A stretch of DNA of 64,000 nt, from positions 73,853,763-73,917,762 of the forward strand of contig JARDYH010000007.1 of the NCBI GenBank assembly GCA_029215795.1. The letters are read 5' to 3'. The translations under genes were made by a program, and so were the position numbers. Below the pieces are notes generated by a model. The model searched no databases. It was not told where the DNA came from and saw nothing but the letters and a program-made list of their open reading frames with translations. Below, piece after piece: positions 21,278-28,316 of this stretch; positions within the stretch are counted from its first letter, which is position 1; each line of letters opens with the position of its first letter. Source of the DNA: Anniella stebbinsi. Taxonomy: Eukaryota; Chordata; Lepidosauria; Squamata; Anniellidae.

Positions 21278-22733
21278 TTGCATTTTTATACCGCCCCATA
21301 GCCGAAGCTCTCTGGGAGGTTCACAAAAATTAAAATTAACCCCCCCCCAACAACGTGGGTTTCCTTATTCCCTTTGGTATGTGGGGATAAGGGGCATTGT
21401 GCTGTGTGTCTAGGACTAATACAGCGCTAACAACGGGATGTGATAGCCTACTGGGAAAACTGTGAGTGTCTGGAAAGGCCCTGGTAATAGGGGAAGAAAC
21501 AGAGGTTTCTTAGGGAGCAGAATAAAGTCAGCTCATCCATGCACACCCAAGCACTGAATGGTGTTTTGATGGCATCAGTCATGACTTATACCGCTGAAGC
21601 TAAAGTCAATCCTAAGGATCAGCAAACCTGTGACAACCTGTATGTGTTTGTAATAATTGAAAAGAGATACTTTATGATCAGCCTGCAGATGGTCTGTCAT
21701 AAAGGGAATGGCATTTCTTTGCAGGTGCCGGAGAAAATATGTGACTGGTTCAAAGTCTTACACAAAACAACTTGCCCGAGTCGAGATCCCCACAGACGTC
21801 AAGGTCTGTAGCATCTGCTTCTTCGCTGCCACTTTTAAGCAATCCGCACCAGCGCATCGGTGGTATGCAGACAAAATGGAGGGTCTTGGGTGGGTCACTG
21901 GACACTTAGTTGGGCCTGGGGCATCCACTTTCCCTTTACTTCTGCCCATGATTCCCAGCCTTATCGGGAGCTGCCCAGTGAGTCAAGATCAGGAGATGCA
22001 GGGTAGCTGCCCAACATGTTACTCAGCAAAATTAGATGTTGCTTCAGCACTGTTTAGGCTTCAAATGAGCAGCTCTATAATTGGTACTGCTGCCCCATCC
22101 CTTCCTGGTCTGTCATCAGGGCCCTGATCCAGACTGACTGAGGGGCCTGACATCTTCCTCACAAGTAGGACTCAGGTAGAAATGTCCCCATGCTGCCAGA
22201 TGGGCACTGTGCCTTTGGCTCAGGGATTCCATTTTGAAATGTCACTGCCTATGCATCTAGGGAAGTGGGGGCAAACTTGGTTGCATGAGGGGATGAGACC
22301 AATCAGGGTGTCATGGCTTCTTCAAATCAGTGGCCTTCTCAAGGAGTGTTTCTTCCCAGATGGTGGTCTTCTTTGTCTCTGCCGACCCTCTGGAATCCTA
22401 TTAGTACAAGGGCCTACAACGTGGTCCTCCTTTTCCTCTGAGTTCTCATGCAGTTCAAGGTTGTTTCCACAAGAAAGATGATGGGGACATGACACCCGTG
22501 TACCCCTATATTCATATACATGCATTAATTGCTTTGATATGGATTTGTTCAAAACCAGCTGTAAAATTAGCTCGGTCTAGGTTTTGTATAATGCTTGGCT
22601 TTTTCCCCACCACCAATAGGATTCTAGCATCAAAGGAGGCAATGAAGTGCCCCAACAGCAAGTAAAGACAAATGAATCCATTGACGAAAACCCCAATGAT
22701 CTGCATTATGCCACTCTTGAGTTTAAGTCATAG
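6919..22733 (+). CDS. CD33-related Siglec-like inhibitory receptor, seven coding exons (gene span)
   Basis: A type I membrane protein of the sialic-acid-binding Ig-like lectin family, expected on leukocytes. Exons are 6919-6979, 7137-7520, 12657-12959, 14216-14512, 16609-16708, 21725-21803 and 22620-22733: 1338 nt, 445 residues plus stop. Every intron has GT/AG ends and the phases (1,1,1,1,2,0) agree. Domain order is signal peptide (1-20), V-set (about 21-148), C2-set (149-249), C2-set (250-348), transmembrane helix (about 356-375) and tail with an ITIM at Tyr438. Family knowledge: the V-set binds sialylated glycans and the phosphorylated ITIM recruits SHP-1/SHP-2. The short linker exon of mammalian Siglecs was not found. 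The tail is cut by an in-frame TAG just before a second tyrosine motif. One-to-one orthology with a mammalian Siglec cannot be claimed. Confidence 0.88.
7137..7520 (+). CDS. Siglec-like exon 2: V-set lectin domain
   Basis: The acceptor is CTCTTTGCAG at 7127-7136 and the donor GTGAGT at 7521. The 384-nt exon encodes a typical Siglec V-set. EGLCVIIPC holds Cys44 and Cys49 and GDCSLTI holds Cys108; Siglec V-sets use one cysteine as the domain-1 to domain-2 bridge and pair the others within the domain. YYFRIK carries Arg126 (codon 7451-7453), the arginine that in known Siglecs salt-bridges the sialic-acid carboxylate. NLT near the start is an N-glycosylation sequon. The arginine and framing aromatics are present, so sialic-acid binding is likely; specificity cannot be read. 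Confidence 0.9.
7568..7785 (+). mobile_element. Truncated fold-back hAT-like MITE in intron 2
   Basis: It starts TAGGGTGACCAGATAAAATCC and follows the internal sequence of the 320-bp family (see 46026-46345, nearly identical over the first 180 bases). The second arm breaks off after about 7770, so no right terminal repeat or target duplication is visible. Confidence 0.7.
8231..8452 (+). repeat. Stacked microsatellites in the LINE 5' region
   Basis: Four simple repeats follow one another: (GGGGA)n at 8231-8292, (GGAGA)n at 8293-8324, (CCTG)n at 8330-8396 and (GTTT)n at 8421-8452. They lie between the 5' duplicated segment and the LINE ORF. Length differences between individuals and assembly errors are likely here. 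Confidence 0.95.
8701..12203 (+). pseudogene. LINE polyprotein (endonuclease plus reverse transcriptase), split by a solo LTR
   Basis: The conserved part starts at LLLNARSVHNK (8701), the first motif of an AP-type endonuclease, and continues through ITETW and SDHHLL near 9310. The reverse transcriptase follows: AFDTIDH near 10420, GVPQGSVLSP near 10575 and the catalytic YADD at 10672-10683. The frame is broken at 10957 by an inserted LTR and resumes at 11639 in the same register (ARSAFYQLRL), with the C-terminal PQLWNDLPDEARLAP block near 12098-12142. The only other lesion seen is a TGA at 11996-11998, which looks like a CpG-derived change from CGA. The frame is open upstream to 8395, but that part is translated microsatellite. 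The element is inactive. Confidence 0.87.
10957..11633 (+). mobile_element. Solo LTR (677 bp) inserted in the LINE
   Basis: The segment begins TGTCATGAGG and ends ACGACA, giving the usual TG...CA ends with a TGTC/GACA inverted repeat. CAGTG is present just outside both ends (10952-10956 and 11634-11638), a perfect 5-bp target duplication. Removing it would restore the LINE reading frame. No internal region, primer-binding site or second LTR is present, so it is a solo LTR left by recombination between two LTRs. A polyadenylation signal (AATAAA) lies near 11536. I favour a Gypsy/ERV-like retroelement but cannot assign a family. Confidence 0.9.
12409..12656 (+). other. End of intron 2
   Basis: No repeat is recognised. 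The intron ends with a good polypyrimidine tract and TTAG at 12653-12656. Confidence 0.5.
12657..12959 (+). CDS. Siglec-like exon 3: first C2-set Ig domain
   Basis: The acceptor is TTCTTCTTAG before 12657 and the donor GTGAGT at 12960; the exon is 303 nt, phase 1 to phase 1. It reads LENPEIQILG, then VDITCTTPGSC, LNITWGG, and NLTCSIRCGNETS with the Ig cysteines in place. The extra cysteine in PGSC fits the Siglec pattern in which domain 2 bridges to domain 1. Sequons NIT, NLT and NET are present. The YxC motif of many C2-sets is replaced by NLTC. Confidence 0.87.
12960..14215 (+). other. Intron 3, no further exon recognised
   Basis: A short (CA)n lies near 13305-13318. The linker exon (about 48 nt) that many mammalian Siglecs have after domain 2 should sit here, but I found no 40-60 nt segment with phase 1 ends that I could defend. 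Confidence 0.4.
14216..14512 (+). CDS. Siglec-like exon 4: second C2-set Ig domain
   Basis: The acceptor CTCTTTCCAG precedes 14216 and the donor GTATGT starts at 14513; the exon is 297 nt and phase 1 to phase 1. It encodes FLCNCSLCSLPSPKITWQVN (Ig B and C strands with the core Trp) and ITCHGANSEGELDTKFYL (F and G strands with the second core Cys). The N-terminal part is cysteine-rich (CKW, SHC, LCNC, LC), with more cysteines than a minimal C2 domain needs. NCS and NTT are sequons. Confidence 0.85.
14935..15232. repeat. CpG-rich inverted-repeat element, unclassified
   Basis: This insert contrasts sharply with its AT-rich surroundings and contains repeated ATGCGCATTATCGC-type motifs (14974-14990, 15171-15185) and many GCGC sites. 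CCTCCACAAG (14936-14945) near the left end and CTTGTGGAGG (15221-15230) near the right end form 10-bp inverted ends, each followed inwards by CG-rich sequence. This suggests a young MITE that has not yet lost its CpGs. No target duplication was clear, and I do not recognise the family. Confidence 0.5.
15965..16262 (-). repeat. SINE-like repeat (MIR/tRNA type)
   Basis: The sequence AGTCACGCAGTGAACTTCAT, then CTAGAACCTGGATCTCCCGAG and AACACTCTAACCACCATACC, resembles tRNA-related SINEs (a B-box-like GGTTC/GATCC region and 'TCTAACCACTA' block). Orientation is uncertain. The call is by motif only. Confidence 0.45.
16285..16480 (+). repeat. CR1-type LINE fragment
   Basis: GCTGGATCAGACCAAGGGTC, then CCATCTAGTCCAACATTTTG and GTGGCCAACCAGCTGCCCAC, matches the better-preserved copy at 36208-36605. 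It is a 3'-terminal piece of a CR1-like LINE. Confidence 0.7.
16609..16708 (+). CDS. Siglec-like exon 5: transmembrane helix
   Basis: The acceptor TCAG ends at 16608 and the donor GTAAGT starts at 16709; the exon is 100 nt, phase 1 in and phase 2 out. It encodes GDLGTTKIISGG followed by IGALIMFVIIMLIIAIIV and then TSKK, a single hydrophobic helix with a basic cytoplasmic stop-transfer. There is no Lys or Arg inside the helix, so pairing with DAP12-type adaptors is not expected. This agrees with an inhibitory, ITIM-bearing Siglec. Confidence 0.87.
17330..17640 (-). repeat. LINE fragment, minus strand
   Basis: The segment AGAGGTTCCACAACCGTGGG, then GCCACTATCAAGAAGGCTC (17553-17593), is the reverse complement of the C-terminal 'GCCTTCTCTGTGGTGGCTCC...TTGTGGAAC' block seen at 12078-12119. 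It is a diverged, 5'-truncated member of the same LINE group. Confidence 0.55.
17751..17804 (+). repeat. (CTTT)n microsatellite
   Basis: Perfect CTTT repeat of 13 to 14 units in intron 5. Confidence 0.97.
17815..17915. repeat. Short palindromic interspersed repeat
   Basis: GTGTTGGACTACAACTTCCA (17836-17855) and its near reverse complement TGGAAGTTGTAGTCCAAC (17874-17891) form a hairpin. The same repeat recurs near 27258-27375, 30860-30990, 44085-44150, 56905-57010 and 57225-57295. Confidence 0.75.
19468..19500 (+). repeat. (AAT)n microsatellite
   Basis: Perfect AAT repeat of about 11 units. Confidence 0.97.
21025..21120 (+). repeat. Common sauropsid interspersed repeat fragment
   Basis: TGGGAATAAGCTCCTTTGAA, then TTCCATTGGATTTACTTCTG and GCATGCATAGGATC, has the pattern 'TGGGAGTAAG...ACTTACTTCTGA...GCATAGGAT' seen widely in reptile genomes. 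A second piece lies near 27858-27898. Class not determined. Confidence 0.45.
21240..21340 (-). repeat. CR1/L2-type LINE 3' tail, minus strand
   Basis: (TTTA)n is followed by TTTTATACCGCCCCATAGCC and GAAGCTCTCTGGG, the reverse complement of the LINE tail at 12339-12375. Confidence 0.8.
21725..21803 (+). CDS. Siglec-like exon 6: membrane-proximal tail
   Basis: The acceptor is TTTCTTTGCAG (ending 21724) and the donor GTCTGT begins at 21804. The 79-nt exon supplies the third base of a Lys codon and then CRRKYVTGSKSYTKQLARV, a basic juxtamembrane stretch, followed by EIPTDVK. Its phases (2 in, 0 out) fit exons 5 and 7 exactly, which is the main support because the donor is not a strong consensus. 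Confidence 0.8.
21804..22619 (+). other. Intron 6
   Basis: No repeat or further exon recognised. It ends in TTTTTCCCCACCACCAATAG, a good acceptor. Confidence 0.5.
22620..22733 (+). CDS. Siglec-like exon 7: ITIM tail and premature-looking stop
   Basis: In frame from the acceptor, the exon reads DSSIKGGNEVPQQQ through NDLHYATLEFKS and then TAG at 22731-22733. LHYATL (22701-22718, Tyr438) fits the ITIM consensus (V/I/L/S)xYxx(L/V) and matches the membrane-proximal ITIM of CD33-related Siglecs. Beyond the stop the same frame stays open for 21 codons and encodes PEEPQTEYAEIKTL before a second TAG (22797-22799). That segment corresponds to the membrane-distal tyrosine motif of Siglec tails (TEYSEI/V-like). 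The distal motif is therefore present in the DNA but outside the predicted protein. Confidence 0.87.
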   Translation, partial: DSSIKGGNEVPQQQVKTNESIDENPNDLHYATLEFKS

Positions 22734-24310
22734 AAAACTGCACCAGAGACAAGTCCAGAAGAACCTCAAACAGAATATGCTGAAATCAAGACCTTGTAGT
22801 CTACAAGCAATGCCGGCTCTGACATTTTCGAGTGTCCTTTGGCAAATCACCCTTGATACGCCCCTCTTCCCTTGGTGAATCGACCTTGTCACCACCATGG
22901 TCACCAGCTCCTCCTCCTCCTCCTTGTTACCACTTGCTTGCTTGGCATGCAGAGAGACAGTGAAAGAGCAGGCAGTCACATCTCTGCTCTTCCTTCTCAC
23001 CACCACCATTGTCTGGGCCAGAGCAACAGCCAGGGGAATAAGCACGTTGCCGGAGCAGCTCCAGGGGGCTCTTGCCAGTGGGCCCCTGCTGAGGTGTGGG
23101 GCCCTCAGCAAGTGCCCAACTATGCCTCCCCTGGACGCCAGCCCTGTCCGCAAGGAAACAGAGATGGTAGATTTCAGAGGGTTCCATGGCCTACATGTCA
23201 TTGTGATCTGATCTGCCGTATGCCCTTCGAAGAAACCTCTTCCTCCTTGTGCTTCAGCTTCCCTTTTTGCCCCGTCTGCCATTTGGTCTCCTGCCTGGGG
23301 CATGGGCTGCCCAGAGTTTTCTCAAGGACTGAAGCACATGGCCTGGATTATGCAGCAGCTCGCTAGGGTTGGCAACTTGTGAACCAGTAGCTGTCTCTTT
23401 AGTAGCAGTTTGATCTGCAGCAGCTTGGTGCATGTACACACACACACACAGAGCTCTATAGTGGAGCACATGCTTTGTGCTAACAGGCCAGAGGCAACAG
23501 GGTTGCAAAATATCCCTACCCAATTTCCAGAGAAACCACCACAGTCTCAGCAAGCACCACTGGTTCAGATGGGCCAAGGGTCTAACTCTGTTTAAGGCAG
23601 CTTCGTAAGCTTGATTTGCAGAGTGATGTTTAATTACCTGCTATGGAAAGGCTCACCTCCTGATTCCTTTGTATCAAACTTCTGTTAAAGGCACAGGAGC
23701 AAATCAAGACAGGGTGTCCCCCGCCACCCCCTTGGGTAGTTGGCAAGCCCAGCTACTGCCTCTCTGATGCAAAGAAGATTCACAGGTGGAAGCATTGCAG
23801 AACTCACCATAAGCTCCTCAGGACACAGAGAAGGATTTTACAATTCAGCTCATGTTTTGCCAGTCAGCAGGAGACTGATACCTCACAGCACATGCCTGCG
23901 CATGGACATTGACTTACAGTCCATGAATGGAAACCTCAGAATCCCAGCGTTGTTTGTGTTTTTAAAAGGACAATATATTGTTTAGTAGAGGCTTGTAAAT
24001 AAATAACCACATGTCTGGGGTGCCAGTGGAAACTAAGAATCACCTCTGTGCTAATCACAACTTTAGTGGACTTATTTACAGGGCGGTTTTTGTGCTCATA
24101 GATAGGGAGATTACATGTAGAGAACAGAGGGTGTTTTTACACAAGGTATTTATTGTGCACTCATGATTGCTCGCTCATGGAAGTTCGCAGTTCCTTTTCA
24201 TGACGTCGTCAACCCTCGGTACCTCTTTCATTGTTTTTTAGATTTATTCTTCCATTTTAAAAATTGCTGAAAATGCATTAACAAATAAAATGCACCAGAG
24301 ACCACCATCA
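22734..24310 (+). other. Putative 3' untranslated region and downstream flank
   Basis: Candidate polyadenylation signals AATAAA lie at 23998-24003 and 24284-24289; neither can be chosen from sequence alone. Part of this region (about 22805-23350) is a diverged copy of a repeat also found at 48080-48560, so the transcript end probably incorporates repeat sequence. Confidence 0.4.
22805..23350 (+). repeat. Diverged interspersed repeat, also at 48080-48560
   Basis: Matching blocks occur in the same order in both places: TCACCACCAYGGTCACCA, TTGCTACCAC or TTGTTACCAC, then TCACCACCACCATTGTCTGG matching TCATCACCATCGCTGTTTGG, then GAGCAACA. A related end segment, GGCAGAGTGAGG or its complement with AGGGCCGG, is seen near 19240-19285 and 47330-47370. 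The family is not recognised. Confidence 0.5.
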
Positions 24311-25384
24311 AAGAGATGATGTAATTCAAGAATCATGTAATATTTCAGAAATCTTTCAACGCCATCTACTGGCTGTATAAATGAAACTTATGGAACGTGC
24401 TCACAAAGAGACTGGGAAAAACAAGGGGGAGAGGGAAGCACATGTATTGAACCCGCTGTAAACCTGCAAAGACTATGGAAGATGAAGCCCCGGTAAGGCT
24501 GTGGGATTTTTCCTTAATGTAGAGAAGCCCAGTGTGCCTGAATCCTTTGTTCCAAACAAGTGTGGTGTAGCAAATAGAAAGTGCTGAGCTGGGACTGGGT
24601 GAGTAGAGTTCAAAGCTCACCTGTTCGTCTTGGAGCAGCAATTGTCTCTTGCTGCAAGGGGGTTGTAAGAATAAAATAGGACAACCCCCATAAAATTAGC
24701 CCTAGGGTAAAGTCCTTCCTCAATAGATCTGGCTGCCCTGCCCTCTGATGACTTTCAGATGCAAAGTGAAGACTGTGATACACTAACTTAGTTTGTAAGT
24801 TCCCACTGGCCTTTTGTAAATTTTGTCTCCTTTCCCACCTCCATTCTGGTTATATCATTGACATGTTTTGTTTTAAAATATTTATCTATTTGTTTTTATC
24901 TTGTAAATGGCATATTCTTGTTCTGTTTTTAATTATCAATTGTAAAAAAACACCAAAAAATCCTTGTGACAGGGCAGAAATGCAGGTCAGAAAGAGTTTA
25001 AATAAATGAATGAATAAATACTGTAAATAAACAAACAAATAATAAATATTCTGGCTGGAGCTCTTTGGAAGAAAGATACAGTAGGGATGGGGAAGCATAA
25101 ATGAATTTTGCACATCGCCTGTCAGCTCCCAGTGGGCAGATTTCATGATAGTGCGGCTTGTTTGATGATTGTGATGAGTCATTCACCACTTTGCAAGCAT
25201 GGTGCAACCCCCCGGCTTCGTGAATGAGCGCTTTGCCTACTCTGTGAAAGGAATAGGCACTTGCTGTTGATCCAGCTGCATGATCATGCGCATGTGTGTG
25301 CACCGGCATGCTGCGTGATGTCACAGTGCCAACAGCCACAGAGACAACTTTTCTTTGGAAGGTGTGTGAGTAGAATGAATCGAT
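24311..25384. other. Unannotated stretch with a SINE-like piece
   Basis: 24553-24690 (GTGTGGTGTAGCAAATAGAA, GGTGAGTAGAGTTCAAAGCTC, GGTTGTAAGAATAAAATAGG) resembles the tRNA-derived SINE better preserved at 44185-44340. The remainder, including an AT-rich tract at 24995-25045, holds nothing recognised. Confidence 0.4.
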
Positions 25385-25921
25385 GGCTGCATGCGGACAA
25401 CACATTAGTCAATGGTGGGTTGAGTAGCCAACTCACAGTTGGTTATTTTGTGGGTACTCCCCACACAACATATTCCTACACAACTGTGGGTGGTTGGGGC
25501 TGGCGTTGAGTGGACTAATAGTCAACCCAGCATTTGACTGACACAGCCCCCACCCCTCTCCCCACCCTTCCTCCTCCCTCAGTCCTCCCAGTTCTATCCC
25601 ATCAGCCTCTGCAAGCTTCACCAGTTGTAGCAGAGTGGCAGACGCCGCTTTGGTTGCTCTTGCCGCCTGCCTCGATGGGTTTGTGTTTTAACCCACTCAC
25701 CGCATGCCATTAACACACTCATCCGTCCACACAACACTTTAAACAACTGGCTTCAAGCTAGACAACTTGCAAGCCAGTTGTTTCTCTCAGTTGCTTATTT
25801 GGACGGAATAGCATACCGTCAGTCGTTTGTGAGCGGCGTGTTACCCTCCACACAACACAATAAGCAACACAACTGATGATTGTTCCCCCCCAGTTGCTTA
25901 ATGTGTTGTCCGAATGCAGCC
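25385..25921. mobile_element. MITE of the GGCTGAATTCGGACAACAC family (long variant)
   Basis: It begins GGCTGCATGCGGACAACACA and ends TGTGTTGTCCGAATGCAGCC, inverted ends. Inside is the family block GGGTACTCCCCACACAACAT. At 537 bp it is longer than the ~226-bp copies and contains a pyrimidine-rich insert. Relatives lie at 26676, 45275, 55861 and 59994. Confidence 0.75.
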
Positions 25922-26675
25922 ATTGTGAGGAATCACACAGCAACAGTGACATCAGCTGGCCAAGAAGGGACAGGGAAGGCATTGTCTGGGAATACTGGCA
26001 ATGCAAACAATCCAAACGGAGGAAGCTCGGATTTCATGAATTTGCCTTATATTGAGTTTGGATCCTTGTTCCATCTCCTCTGACTGAGACCTCCAGGGTC
26101 TCGGATGGAAGCCTTCCCCATCCCCTGCGGCCTGATCTTAAAAAGAGCAACAGGAATTGCCAGTGGATGAGCTTGGGACTGTCTGGTCTACCATACGGAG
26201 GTTGATAAATCCATCCCATCCCTGTTTCACGGATTGTCAGGTGTCCTTTACTCATTAATAGAATCTGTTTTTTTTTTTGTACAAGGATTTTGTTTGTTTT
26301 GAAATGTGCATTGGCACCTGCACAAGTGCAGAGATTAGTGCAAATCCCCCACCCCAAAAGTAAAACAAAACAAACAAAATAACAACAAAAATGACTGGAG
26401 GTCTGAAGAATTACTGCAATTCAGGGGGAAAAAACTCATTTGAATTCGGTGTGGATTTCGCTGACATCCCTACCAGGCGCCCTCTTTTTTCCAGGCTTCG
26501 ATCAATGGTAGTTTTTTTCAGAGATTTTCTGCAATGCCTCAAGGCAACACCAGGGGACACTTTTCAGCAAGGGGGGATGGTTGTGGGAGGGTTGATCACT
26601 CTCTGATCAGAGCTTCATTCAATCCAGGGTTGTTTTGCAGGGTTACCCGCTGGGCAGGGAAAGTCTACAGACATA

Positions 26676-26901
26676 GGCTGAATTCGGACAACACGACAGT
26701 CAATGGTGGGTTAATAATCAACTTTACAGTTGTTCATCTAGGGGGTACTCCCCACACAACATGGTAATAAATAATCAACTGTGGTGTGAATTAGGATCAG
26801 CGCTGAATTGACTATTGCAGAATTTGGACGACACGATAGTCAATACAACTGACTATTGTTTTCCCTCCCTCAGTTGCTTATTGTGTCGTCCGAATTCAGC
26901 C
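26676..26901. mobile_element. MITE of the same family with ATA flanks
   Basis: The ends are GGCTGAATTCGGACAACACG and CGTCCGAATTCAGCC. ATA lies directly before (26673-26675) and after (26902-26904), compatible with a 3-bp target duplication. Internally CAGTTGTTCATCTAGGGGGT, then ACTCCCCACACAACATGG. It encodes no protein. Confidence 0.8.
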
Positions 26902-27061
26902 ATACATTGCTATTGTATGCTCTATTCAGACCTTTCAATGAGTTCATGAAGGTTGGGATGGGAACAGCAGTTCCAAATCCACACACATACATTGAAGGTG
27001 CTTCCAAACAAAGGTTTTATCTGCAATCACCGTGCCTCAAACACAGAATTACATGGAGGGG

Positions 27062-27250
27062 TAGGGTGATCATATGGAAAGGAGGACAGGGCTCCTGTAT
27101 CTTTAACAATTGTGTAGAAAAAGGAATTTCAGCAGGTGTCATTGGTATACATGCAGCACCAGGTGAAATTCCTTCTACATCACAACAGGTAAAGCTGCAG
27201 GAACCCTGCCCTCCTGACAAGGTAAAAAAGAAGGCAGGGCTCCTACAGCT
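27062..27250. mobile_element. Degenerate hAT-like MITE (short form)
   Basis: Starts TAGGGTGATCATATGGAAAGG and follows the short form of the family through CAGGTGAAATTCCTTCTACA. The right end is disrupted after GCCCTCCTGACAAGG, so no target duplication is seen. Confidence 0.65.
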
Positions 27251-27257
27251 TTGACTA

Positions 27258-27375
27258 CTCTCACCTGGTGTTCTCCAGGTGTGTTTGACTACAACCCCTA
27301 TCATCCCCAGCCAGCATGAGCATTGGATGATGGGAGATGTAATCCAACACACCGTGAGGGCAACCAGGTTGAGGA
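27258..27375. repeat. Short palindromic interspersed repeat
   Basis: ACCTGGTGTTCTCCAGGTGTG, then TTTGACTACAACCCCTATCA and the opposing GATGGGAGATGTAATCCAAC: the same hairpin repeat as 17815-17915. Confidence 0.65.
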
Positions 27376-28203
27376 AGGCTATGGGGCAGGGCCTTATAAT
27401 TGAGTAGGAACGGGCAATCGCACAGGACAAGACAAACATCAAGGAGTTCTGTAAAAACCTTTCACATATGATGCAGCACATCCCGCAATTTGGGTAAAAG
27501 CCGTTCACCTGTGCAATGGAGATGTTTGCAAACTCATATTTTTCATGTTCACACTCTTCTTTTTCTATCCACACACACTGGGCTTTAGCTGTGCATGGGA
27601 AATATTTAACAGACATAAGGTGTAAAAGTGGCCCTTAAAAAAAGCCCCGACAAAACATGCAACCCACTTTAATGATCGATAGGACTTTGGGAGACGCTTC
27701 TAATCGCACCGGCTTTAGAAGGCAAGTAACATGCAGCTTTTGAAGCATGTTCAAAGAGACAGCAGCTGCTGTACTTCTCTGTCCCTGTAGCCCTGAGTGT
27801 GAATGTGAAATATTTTTTTACACCAAGCATGTCTTCGCTAAAACTGAAATTCTAAACACCCTTTCCTGGGAGTAAGCCCCGTTCAATTCACAGGACCATG
27901 GTAGTTGAGAAGGAGCGCTGTGGAGAGGAGCGAAGGATTTTCTTTTCAGAACAGGAGTGATGACATCATCTGCCGAAGCACTGGGACATTGACAGATTCT
28001 CTTAGTTCTGGCAGATGAATGAGGCAATAATGAGGCTTTCAGGTTTTGCTATTGTTTATGACAGATTAGCATAGATGCATTCAGTCTCTGCTGGATTGTT
28101 TTCTGCCTACTCTTGAGTTCCTCTGTGGCATAGAGGAGAATGAGGGAAATGATGATGCAGAGGTTAGATACCTCTTTCCTTTTCTTTGCTGGAATTCCTA
28201 GCA

Positions 28204-28316
28204 TAGGGTGGCCATATGGAAAGGAGGACAGGGCTCCTGTATCTTTAAGAGTTGTACTGAAAGGGGAATTTCAGCAGGCGTCATTTGTGTGCATGCCGCC
28301 TCCTTTTGTATTGGAC
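28204..28316 (+). mobile_element. Truncated hAT-like MITE
   Basis: TAGGGTGGCCATATGGAAAGG and the following ~90 bases match the family's left arm. The copy then runs into an end-like TCCTTTTGTATTGGACC and is internally deleted. Confidence 0.6.

Larger units (their letters stand above)
16709..21724 (+). other. Intron 5 with repeats
   Basis: About 5 kb. It holds a minus-strand LINE fragment (17330-17640), (CTTT)n, a palindromic repeat (17815-17915), (AAT)n, a sauropsid repeat near 21025-21120 and a minus-strand LINE tail (21240-21340). One AG/GT-bounded 65-nt segment (17046-17110) would shift the frame and is not called. Confidence 0.5.

Noticed and set aside
22872..23366. 164-codon open frame downstream of the Siglec gene as a separate gene
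   Set aside because: It overlaps a diverged interspersed repeat, has low-complexity Ser/Cys/His stretches, and lacks any recognised domain.
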